Assembly: GCA_016303175.1 (NCBI GenBank)
Contig: JAEDMF010000023.1
Coordinates: 1 to 16,271 of the forward strand
DNA: 16,271 bases
Source of the DNA: Bacteroidales bacterium
Lineage (GTDB): Bacteria > Bacteroidota > Bacteroidia > Bacteroidales > UBA932
Reading direction: 5' to 3'
Positions 8,103-14,332 of this stretch are shown in pieces. Made by a program: the position numbers and the translations under genes. The notes below the pieces were generated by a model that saw nothing but the letters and a program-made list of their open reading frames with translations, ran no database searches and was not told the DNA's origin. Every line of letters starts with the position of its first letter. The first letter of the stretch is position 1.

Positions 8103-9233
8103 TCAGATTTGCTTGGTATAAACGCGACGGCGTTTATGATGGACAGGGTCGAGAATGCTGAACATCTGCTGGATTCTGAAGTTTGACTCCAACTCTGCGC
8201 TGGTCTCGGCATATTTGAAACCCATACCCTTGTAGATATGGAATAAATCGTTGAATATCAATGCAATTACGCCTTTATTCCGATAATCCGGACGCACTCC
8301 TATAAGCAACAAATCAAGGGTGTCAGGCTTGCGTATATACATATTTTTCAGCAAATGCCACCAGCCGGTCGGGAAAAGATGGCCGCCACATTTTTGCAGA
8401 GCCTCCGACATTGAGGGCATGGCGACTCCCGCCGCAATCAACTCCCCCTGCTCATTTTCGATAAATGAGACCATCCTCAAGTCCAACACGCTCAGATAAG
8501 CCTTCACATATTGGTCAATCTGCTTTTCGGAGAGTACAGAATAGCCATAGAGCTGACAATAGCTCTCATTGATGAGGTTGAAGAACTTGCGGCCATAATT
8601 CTCCCGTTTTATGTCCCTTCTTGTCAATTTTCTGACCTTCAATCCGTAGCGCTTTTCAACGATTGCCGACATATTGGTCACCTTCTCCGGCAGGGTGTCA
8701 GGAATGGTGATGCGGAATTCCAGCCAATCCACCTCCTTGACCATACCGAGACGCTCCATATGTTTCATATAATATGGATGGTTATACAACATAGCCATTG
8801 TACCCAACTGATCAAAGCCCTCCACCAACATACCTTCAGGGTCAAAGTCCGTGAAGCCCAAAGGCCCGGCTATGCGTTCCATTCCCCTCTGTCTGCCCCA
8901 CTCAATCACCTGATTGACAAGAGCTTCCGACACCTCGTAATCATCCGTGAAGTCAATCCAGCCGAAACGGACCGTTCTGGTGTTCCAGGCCTGATTCGCC
9001 TTAGGATTCAAAATTGCGGCCACCCTGCCTACCAAGCGTCCCTCCTTATAGGCAAGAAAATAGTCCGCCTGACAGAAATCAAACGCGGCATTCCTCGTCT
9101 TGTCCAGGGTATTGCGTTCATCTGAGGGAATTACAGGCACATAAAAAGCATTGCCCTTATAAAGATTGTTGGCAAAATTGGAGAACAGCCTGAGGTCTCG
9201 GGCCGTTTCCACTTTCCTTATCTGCACGGACAT
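8103..9233 (-). CDS. Large GNAT-type acyltransferase-like protein (YghO-like)
   Basis: Cytoplasmic protein of 376 residues with no signal peptide or membrane segment. It resembles the long GNAT-fold proteins often annotated as hypothetical acetyltransferases in Bacteroidota and similar to E. coli YghO. Visible features are an N-terminal IRKVETARDLRLFSNFANNL, ADYFLAYKEGRLVGRVAAIL (a GNAT beta2-beta4-like stretch, about 56-75), GPLGFTDFDPEGMLVEGFD (about 123-141), and a second GNAT-like half with LLLIGVRPDYRNKGVIALIF (about 308-327). The last has an acetyl-CoA loop of the R/Q-x-x-G-x type. The ATG at 9233 starts 36 bp after a -7 box. The gene stands alone between convergent and divergent neighbours. 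Substrate is unknown. The GNAT fold is fairly safe; the YghO link is from memory of family features and less certain. Confidence 0.75.
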   Translation of the reverse strand: MSVQIRKVETARDLRLFSNFANNLYKGNAFYVPVIPSDERNTLDKTRNAAFDFCQADYFLAYKEGRLVGRVAAILNPKANQAWNTRTVRFGWIDFTDDYEVSEALVNQVIEWGRQRGMERIAGPLGFTDFDPEGMLVEGFDQLGTMAMLYNHPYYMKHMERLGMVKEVDWLEFRITIPDTLPEKVTNMSAIVEKRYGLKVRKLTRRDIKRENYGRKFFNLINESYCQLYGYSVLSEKQIDQYVKAYLSVLDLRMVSFIENEQGELIAAGVAMPSMSEALQKCGGHLFPTGWWHLLKNMYIRKPDTLDLLLIGVRPDYRNKGVIALIFNDLFHIYKGMGFKYAETSAELESNFRIQQMFSILDPVHHKRRRVYTKQI

Positions 9234-9268
9234 AGTTTCTCCAAAATTATTTTAGGGTTATCGAAAAG

Positions 9269-9276
9269 CAAAGTTA
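9269..9276 (-). promoter_or_regulatory. Candidate -7 box of the YghO-like gene
   Basis: The minus strand reads TAACTTTG, a full match to TAnnTTTG, 36 bp before the ATG at 9233. No TTTG lies at the right distance upstream. The rest of the 258-bp divergent gap (9234-9491) shows no small gene, RNA or clear plus-strand promoter for the patatin gene. Confidence 0.35.
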
Positions 9277-9491
9277 ACAAAAAAATCCTTACTCCGTCCT
9301 GTCCGGCAAAGCCAAGAGGAATATGTCCGGGCACGATTTTTGAGACTCTCCATTTTACGATTTTTTCGGGCAGCATCTGTCAGAGGCCTTCAGTTCGTAC
9401 GCCCGCCCACCTCCGGGAAGAATGTCACATCAGGGGCAAAGCAAAATCAGAAAAACCATGCAGGTGTATCCAAAAAATAATCCGCGTTGAT

Positions 9492-10379
9492 ATGAAAGTT
9501 ACAGAACCAAAGGCACAACAAAGACATAAAATCGGTCTGGTACTTGAAGGAGGAGGAATGCGGGGCTTGTACACTGCGGGAGTACTGGACGTGTTTATGG
9601 AACATTCACTGCGCGCAGACACAATATGCGGGACTTCGGCAGGCGCTATCTTCGGCATAAATTTGCCCTCCGGACAGCCGGGCCGGGTACTCCGCTACAA
9701 TCTCAAGCTTGCAGGAGACCCGCGATACATAAGCCTCCGATCCCTGCTGTCCACCGGCAACATCTGCAATGTTGACTTTTGCTACCATACCCTGCCAGAT
9801 GAATATGACCCCTACGACTACGATGCCTTCGCATGCTCCGGGGTTGACTTTTTCGCCTGCGCCACCAACCTCATCACAGGGGAACCGGCTTATTTGAAAA
9901 TCACCGACGCACACAAGCAAATGGACCTGCTTCGGGCCTCAGCCTCCCTTCCCTTCCTTTCCAAAGAAGTGTACATCGACGGCTTTCCCTATCTCGACGG
10001 CGGGATTTCAGACAACATTCCCATTGACAAATGCTTCGCCGAAGGCTGCGACAAAATCATTGTGGTGCTGACTCATCCTGAGGGCTATGTAAAGAAAGAA
10101 AGGCTCCATTTCATCAGTTGCCTGTTCTACCCGAAGAACAAAACGCTGCAAAAAGTATTCAGGCACAGGAACGAAAGATATAACGAAAGGCTGAAACAAA
10201 TCGGACAAATGGAAGCCGAAGGTAAGATTTTCGTTTTCAGGCCATCCCGGAACATCAAAGTCGGACGCTTGGAGAAGAATCCCGCCAGACTGCAGGCAGC
10301 CTACGACACCGGCGCACAAGATGCCCGCAACAATTGGGACAAACTCCGCGCATACCTCGGCGGCAATCAAACAAAGTAA
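9492..10379 (+). CDS. Patatin-like phospholipase (YjjU-like)
   Basis: Serine lipase/acyl hydrolase of 295 residues with the patatin Ser-Asp dyad. The oxyanion loop is EGGGMRG (19-25), the nucleophile elbow is GTSAG with Ser49, and the aspartate is in LDGGISDNIP with Asp169. The closing region (KKERLHFISCLFYP, NERYNERLKQI, FVFRPSRNIKVGRLEKN) matches the extended C-terminus of YjjU-type bacterial patatins. No signal peptide or membrane helix is seen, so it is probably cytoplasmic and acts on phospholipid or a neutral acyl ester. The ATG at 9492 fits the usual short N-terminal lead before the GLVLEGGG strand. The stop lies 3 bp from the stop of the oppositely oriented fusion gene, leaving no room for a separate terminator. 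Confidence 0.92.
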   Translation: MKVTEPKAQQRHKIGLVLEGGGMRGLYTAGVLDVFMEHSLRADTICGTSAGAIFGINLPSGQPGRVLRYNLKLAGDPRYISLRSLLSTGNICNVDFCYHTLPDEYDPYDYDAFACSGVDFFACATNLITGEPAYLKITDAHKQMDLLRASASLPFLSKEVYIDGFPYLDGGISDNIPIDKCFAEGCDKIIVVLTHPEGYVKKERLHFISCLFYPKNKTLQKVFRHRNERYNERLKQIGQMEAEGKIFVFRPSRNIKVGRLEKNPARLQAAYDTGAQDARNNWDKLRAYLGGNQTK

Positions 10380-10382
10380 AAT

Positions 10383-12065
10383 CTACGGAAGGTAATCGGT
10401 GTACAGAATGCCGTCGAGGTGGTCACATTCGTGTTGGAAGATGACGGCGGTGAAGCCTGATATGGTCTCGACCGTATCCCGGACAGCCGCAGCACCGGAA
10501 ACCCCGGATGCATTTGCTGCGGGGCGGGAGGGATTGTCAGCCGCAGCGCCGGGAGACTCGGCAAAAGCGGCAGAGTTCAAATCAGCAGCGCCGGAAGCAG
10601 CAACCGCGGGGCGGGTGGCTGGCAGGGGAACATCTCCCCTGCGGCCGGGCACACTGAGGCACCCCTCCGGACCGGGCACCAACTCGCCCCTTTTTGCAAT
10701 GATGCGAATATTCGGGAAAACCTCAAAAGGATGTCCTTCCTTATCAAACCTCTGTACAACTACAATACGTCTTGAAATCCCCACCTGCGGACCGGCAATG
10801 CCGACGCCATCCTGCTCTGGCGACGTTACAGTCGCTATCATCTTGGAGCATAACAACTTATAATCCTCACTCGACAAGGCAGAAAAGGGAATGTCACGGA
10901 CCTGCCTGCGCAGGAACAGAGAATCAGCCTCATCTTCCACCGTAAGCACCCTCATCACATCCCCCTCTGCACGAATCAGCGCAAGCTCCTCCTTACTCCA
11001 TTTTTCCTTTGCACAGGACTCCTGCACCACAGGGACAAGGAACTTCACCAACAGAAAACCGCCGACAAGTAGCCACAGGTACAACATCGCGGCCAATGCA
11101 AAAGGCTTAGCTCCTGCCTGACGGAACTTTTCCACCGTAGTGTCCGCTCCCAGGGCCGTCATTGCCATTGCAAGCATAAATGTATCCGCGTACTCTACAA
11201 TTCCTCCCTTGCCGAAAACGGGCTTATAGATATCTGCAGGAATAATGTCTTCAAGAAAAGTATTCAGGCATATGACCAGGATGAACAGTACAGCGAACCA
11301 AGGGACGGCGATTCTGGTCCTACCCTTTCCGGCGCATCTTCCGGAGAGAGCCATACTCAGAATCACAAGCACGGGAGCCAGAAGAATGACACGTATCATC
11401 TTGGTAATGGTAGCTGTCGCGGCAATCTCAGCCCCGGCGCTGTCCATCGCATTGCCCGCTCCGGCAACGTGGGCCACCTCGTGAAGGGTTGAACCCGTAA
11501 GGATGGACCATTGGAAATCATCCAGAGGCAGAAAACCCAAGCGATACACAATGGGATATAGAAACATCGAAAGCGTACCGAAAATGACAACTGTGGATAC
11601 AGCCACGGCCGTTTTATGGGACTCACACTTCACCACGGGTTCAGCTCCCAGGACGGCAGCCGCGCCACAGATTGCGCTGCCCACGGATGTCATCAGGGCT
11701 GTGTCGGAATCCATCTTCAGCATCTTGCCGAAAAGAATGCCCAGACCTATGGTTCCGGCAACAATAATCAGATCCACCACAATGGCTGGCACCCCTGCAA
11801 CCGCAATGTCAGCGAGAGTCAGCCGGAAACCGTACAGCACTATGCCTGCGCGCAGTACCTGCTTTGAGCAGATGCGCAGGCCCGAAGCCCAACCCGACGG
11901 CATCTTGGTCCTCAAAGTGTTGGCGAAGACCATGCCGAGCAATATGCCCACAATCAAGGAGCTGAACTGGAGAGTGTTCTTTATGAAAGGTATGGCGGCA
12001 ATGGCCGTGGCAGCCACCGTCATAATGATTATCAGCAATATACCGTATAAAGTCTCACGTTTCAT
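10383..12065 (-). CDS. UPF0324/YeiH-like membrane transporter fused to peptide deformylase
   Basis: One open frame of 560 residues carries two complete domains. Residues 1-345 are a UPF0324/YeiH-type membrane protein (putative anion or sulfate exporter family) with about ten hydrophobic segments and the signatures VGSAICGAAAVLGAEP (128-143) and TGSTLHEVAHVAGAG (190-204); E. coli YeiH is similar in length. A linker (346-370) leads to a deformylase (about 371-560) with motif 1 GVGIAGPQ (420-427), motif 2 EGCLS (467-471) and motif 3 HECDH (545-549). Thus the metal ligands Cys469, His545, His549 and catalytic Glu546 are all present. Between motifs 2 and 3 lies an Ala/Pro-rich insert. Loop charges suggest the last helix exits the cytoplasm, which would put the deformylase in the periplasm; this is inference. 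I chose the ATG at 12065 because the upstream in-frame ATG (12122) precedes the promoter box. An internal ATG at 10955 could yield the deformylase alone. Confidence 0.88.
   Translation of the reverse strand: MKRETLYGILLIIIMTVAATAIAAIPFIKNTLQFSSLIVGILLGMVFANTLRTKMPSGWASGLRICSKQVLRAGIVLYGFRLTLADIAVAGVPAIVVDLIIVAGTIGLGILFGKMLKMDSDTALMTSVGSAICGAAAVLGAEPVVKCESHKTAVAVSTVVIFGTLSMFLYPIVYRLGFLPLDDFQWSILTGSTLHEVAHVAGAGNAMDSAGAEIAATATITKMIRVILLAPVLVILSMALSGRCAGKGRTRIAVPWFAVLFILVICLNTFLEDIIPADIYKPVFGKGGIVEYADTFMLAMAMTALGADTTVEKFRQAGAKPFALAAMLYLWLLVGGFLLVKFLVPVVQESCAKEKWSKEELALIRAEGDVMRVLTVEDEADSLFLRRQVRDIPFSALSSEDYKLLCSKMIATVTSPEQDGVGIAGPQVGISRRIVVVQRFDKEGHPFEVFPNIRIIAKRGELVPGPEGCLSVPGRRGDVPLPATRPAVAASGAADLNSAAFAESPGAAADNPSRPAANASGVSGAAAVRDTVETISGFTAVIFQHECDHLDGILYTDYLP
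10476..10628 (-). repeat. Ala/Pro-rich insert with internal repeat inside the deformylase domain
   Basis: About 51 codons (residues 480-530 of the fusion) separate deformylase motifs 2 and 3 by far more than usual. The segment is Ala, Ser, Pro and Gly rich and contains two related units, RPAVAASGAA and RPAANASGVSGAA. At the DNA level the plus strand shows GCGGGGCGGG at 10519-10528 and again at 10606-10615, 87 bp apart, and several copies of a GCAGCGCCGG-like word. The RYxxI-type strand that normally follows motif 2 is not recognisable. Confidence 0.7.
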
Positions 12066-12109
12066 CCGTTCAAAATTCAAGTTTGGACTATTCCTGTCAT
12101 TCAAGCCTG

Positions 12110-12117
12110 CAAATTTA
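12110..12117 (-). promoter_or_regulatory. Candidate -7 box of the YeiH-deformylase gene
   Basis: The minus strand reads TAAATTTG, a full match to TAnnTTTG. Transcription would begin near 12105, about 40 nt before the ATG at 12065. This rules out the in-frame ATG at 12122. No matching -33 box is clear. It overlaps the -33 region of the divergent GNAT promoter. Confidence 0.4.
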
Positions 12118-12146
12118 GTCAAATTCCCCCAAATGGATTATCTTTG
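12114..12146 (+). promoter_or_regulatory. Candidate promoter of the GNAT gene
   Basis: TTTA (12114-12117) is followed after 21 bp by TATCTTTG (12139-12146), a near-consensus Bacteroidota promoter. The ATG at 12151 is only 4 nt past the box, so the ATG at 12166 is the more likely start, with a very short leader. Confidence 0.5.
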
Positions 12147-12165
12147 AAAAATGAATGCAGAAAAT

Positions 12166-12708
12166 ATGAATTTGGAAATCAGGCCGGCGAGCACACAGGA
12201 AGCAAAGGAAGTGGCTTGGATAGTGTTGGAAGCGCTGGACATAGAGGAGCCGGCAAGCGAAGAAATGATACGGCTGTGCTCCGAGGCAGGAACGCTGTAC
12301 TCCTGGCAAAACACTCTTCTGGCAGATATAGACGGCAAGGTGGCCGGTGGAATTATCGGATATGACGGAGCAGCCTATGCGGAAATGAGGGAAGCGACAT
12401 GGCCGCGTTTCTGGCAGGCAGAAGACCCCCAAACGCTTGAGGCAGTGCCGCAGGAATGCCATGCGGGAGAGTTCTACCTGGACTCTATGGCCGTCCTGCC
12501 CCAATTCCGGGGGCTGGGGCTCGGTAAACATCTGCTTCGCGCTGCAATAGACGTAGCCATCGCCAAAGGATACAACTATGCAAGCCTCCTCGCATCAAAG
12601 GACAAACCCAGTCTTGTGGCATATTACGAAAAACTCGGTTTCCGAAAAGAGGAAACAATAACATTCTTCGGTCACAACTACTGGAGAATGAGGCTACAAT
12701 TGAAATAA
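12166..12708 (+). CDS. GNAT-family N-acetyltransferase
   Basis: Cytoplasmic acetyl-CoA-dependent acyltransferase of 180 residues from the ATG at 12166, which begins MNLEIRPAS as GNAT proteins commonly do. An upstream in-frame ATG (12151) would add five residues but almost touches the -7 box. LADIDGKVAGGIIGYD (about 53-67) is the beta2-beta3 hairpin and FYLDSMAVLPQFRGLGLGKHLL (about 104-125) holds beta4 and the pyrophosphate-binding loop QFRGLGLG (113-120). KPSLVAYYEKLGFRKEETI is the typical motif B. The length is normal. The acceptor substrate is unknown; the neighbours give no hint. The gene ends 49 bp before the next start and may share its message, though the next gene has its own promoter box. 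Confidence 0.92.
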   Translation: MNLEIRPASTQEAKEVAWIVLEALDIEEPASEEMIRLCSEAGTLYSWQNTLLADIDGKVAGGIIGYDGAAYAEMREATWPRFWQAEDPQTLEAVPQECHAGEFYLDSMAVLPQFRGLGLGKHLLRAAIDVAIAKGYNYASLLASKDKPSLVAYYEKLGFRKEETITFFGHNYWRMRLQLK

Positions 12709-12733
12709 TTGTCCCCGAAAATTTTTATATTTG
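12699..12733 (+). promoter_or_regulatory. Candidate promoter of the dihydroorotate-dehydrogenase-like gene
   Basis: ATTG (12699-12702) is followed after 23 bp by TATATTTG (12726-12733), a full -7 match. Transcription would start near 12739, about 20 nt before the ATG at 12758. The TTG at 12731, an in-frame alternative start, lies inside the -7 box and is therefore unlikely. Confidence 0.5.
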
Positions 12734-12757
12734 CAGGATATAAACACATACACTTCA

Positions 12758-13732
12758 ATGAGCAGTATCAACACCACCTTCGGGGGCCTTGAAATCAAAT
12801 CCCCTATAATAGTAGGAAGCAACAGCCAGACCGCCTCCCTGAACAAACTTGTCGAATTTGAAAAGGCAGGAGCCGGCGCAGTAGTGCTCAAATCCCTTTT
12901 CGAGGAGAGCATCACTATGGAACTTGCTGCCAACGACACGGAAATCCATCCTGAAGCCTACGACTATCTTGCGGGTTATCTCGGCGAAAAGGTACTTGCA
13001 GACTATCTGGAACTGATTAAAAAGGCCAAGTCCAGCCTCTCCATTCCCGTCATCGCATCCATTGCCTGCCATACTGACGGCAAATGGGAGGAATTCGCAA
13101 AAAGGATAGAGGAAGCCGGAGCCGACGCCCTTGAACTCAATATAATGAGCCTCTGCACAGAGCGCAACTACACCGACGGCGTCTTCGAGAAAATGCACGA
13201 GAACATCGTTGCCAACATAGCCTCCAAAATCAGCATCCCCGTAATCGCAAAAATCGGCTCCAACCTCTCCAACCCGCTTGCCCTCTGCGACAGGCTTTAC
13301 GCAAAAGGGGCAAAGGCCGTTGTGCTCTTCAATCGATTCTATCCCACGGATATAGACATCGACAAACTCACTTTCACGACAGGCAATCCCTTCACTAGCG
13401 CAGCCGACCTCTCCATCCCTCTCAGGTGGGCAGGACTGATATCAGCGGCAGTTCCCGCACTGCCCGTAGCCGTTTCAGGCGGAGTAGAATCATACAAAGG
13501 AGTGGTAAAAGCCATTCTGAGCGGAGCTTCCGCAGTGGAAGTGGCCAGCCCCATCATACGTCAGGGCGGCGCCTGGATAAGCGAGGCCAATGCCGCTTTG
13601 GAGCAGTGGCAGGAAAGCAAGGGCTACGATTGCATCTGCGATTACAAGGGCAAGATGAATGCAGCTGAACCCGAAAATGCAGACAAACTCCTCCGCACCC
13701 AATTCCTGAAATACTTCAGTGATGTGCACTGA
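12758..13732 (+). CDS. Dihydroorotate dehydrogenase-like FMN protein (not clearly PyrD)
   Basis: TIM-barrel flavoprotein of 324 residues related to class 1A dihydroorotate dehydrogenase, the flavin enzyme of pyrimidine synthesis. Seen motifs are the N-terminal FGGLEIKSPIIVGS, GAGAVVLKSLFEE with Lys45, ELNIM with Asn128, IPVIAKIG with Lys165, LFNRF with Asn192 and the phosphate-binding VSGGVES (239-245) followed by GASAVEVAS. The classic NLSCPN stretch before the catalytic loop is replaced by ELNIMSLCTERN, so the active-site chemistry may differ and true PyrD activity is doubtful. Similar proteins are usually annotated in Bacteroidota as dihydroorotate dehydrogenase-like. The ATG at 12758 lies about 20 nt after the inferred transcription start. 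No pyrimidine gene is nearby, so the context does not support a biosynthetic role. Confidence 0.85.
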   Translation: MSSINTTFGGLEIKSPIIVGSNSQTASLNKLVEFEKAGAGAVVLKSLFEESITMELAANDTEIHPEAYDYLAGYLGEKVLADYLELIKKAKSSLSIPVIASIACHTDGKWEEFAKRIEEAGADALELNIMSLCTERNYTDGVFEKMHENIVANIASKISIPVIAKIGSNLSNPLALCDRLYAKGAKAVVLFNRFYPTDIDIDKLTFTTGNPFTSAADLSIPLRWAGLISAAVPALPVAVSGGVESYKGVVKAILSGASAVEVASPIIRQGGAWISEANAALEQWQESKGYDCICDYKGKMNAAEPENADKLLRTQFLKYFSDVH

Positions 13733-13787
13733 GTCACCGACCATTCACTGAACTGCTGCAGAGGCACTTGCACTGAGGATACTCAGT
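13715..13787. terminator. Hairpin cluster between convergent genes, possible bidirectional terminator
   Basis: A stem of TTCAGTG (13715-13721) with CACTGAG (13727-13733) spans the end of the flavoprotein gene. A second, perfect 6-bp stem ACTGAG (13772-13777), loop GATA, CTCAGT (13782-13787) overlaps the stop codon of the opposite gene. The word GCACTGAG occurs twice (13726-13733 and 13770-13777). No T-run follows either hairpin, so intrinsic termination is uncertain. Confidence 0.35.
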
Positions 13788-14325
13788 CGGCTTCTACCGT
13801 ATAACGCACCTTCCTGTCGGCTTCAACAAGCTGTTCGACAGTGAAGGTGAATTTTTTCAGCCACAACTGTCCGTTGACTATCTCCTCCCAGGTTGAGGTC
13901 TCAAAGACGGTCTTATCAAAAACGTAGATGGGCAGGCTGTCGTCAACGTGGTAACCCTGAGCGGGATGAGTCACACCGTCATAGCTGATAGTAATCATCA
14001 AGGATTTGCGCGGCTGAAGCGGGAAACATACATCAGACTCTGCGGAGCACGCAGGTTTCGAAGAAGGCAATTGTCCCGCATCCTCGCAGGAGACATTTCC
14101 ATGCGAGGGAAAGTACCATACAGTTGCAACGTCACTGTCATTCGCAACGGTCATAAGATACTGTTCCGTACCCATAGGGGGAACACTTTCGCCAAACAAA
14201 CAATCTTTATGCAGGCAGGAAGTACAAAGTAATGAAAAAAGGGTTGCAACCGCCATACGGCCGGAAATTCCTATAAATTTGTTGATTCCGCAGCATTTGA
14301 TATCCGTTTTCATAAGCACTCGCAT
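13783..14325 (-). CDS. Hypothetical lipoprotein paired with the beta-barrel gene
   Basis: I do not recognise this 180-residue protein. A signal peptide (ISGRMAVATLFSLLCTSC) ends in a lipobox-like LCTSC with probable lipidated Cys37. The mature part has scattered cysteines (HKDCLFG, VSCEDAG, KPACSAESDVCF) and a beta-rich character (QYLMTVANDSDVATVWYF, KSLMITISYDG). Its charged tail reads KKFTFTVEQLVEADRKVRYT. The C-terminal region (DSLPIYVFDKTVFETSTWEEI) is reminiscent of small Bacteroidota lipoproteins of unknown function. The ATG at 14325 is 7 bp after the stop of the beta-barrel gene, so translation is probably coupled; an ATG at 14313 is the alternative. The two proteins may work together in the outer membrane, but nothing in the sequence states the role. 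Confidence 0.75.
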   Translation of the reverse strand: MRVLMKTDIKCCGINKFIGISGRMAVATLFSLLCTSCLHKDCLFGESVPPMGTEQYLMTVANDSDVATVWYFPSHGNVSCEDAGQLPSSKPACSAESDVCFPLQPRKSLMITISYDGVTHPAQGYHVDDSLPIYVFDKTVFETSTWEEIVNGQLWLKKFTFTVEQLVEADRKVRYTVEAD

Positions 14326-14332
14326 TATCAGA

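Noticed and set aside
11503..12147. Plus-strand open frame of 214 codons
   Set aside because: It is antisense to the YeiH-like membrane domain; its composition mirrors the hydrophobic codons of the real gene.
13715..13787. Strong intrinsic terminator
   Set aside because: The stems are short and no T-run follows, so it is listed only as a possible terminator.
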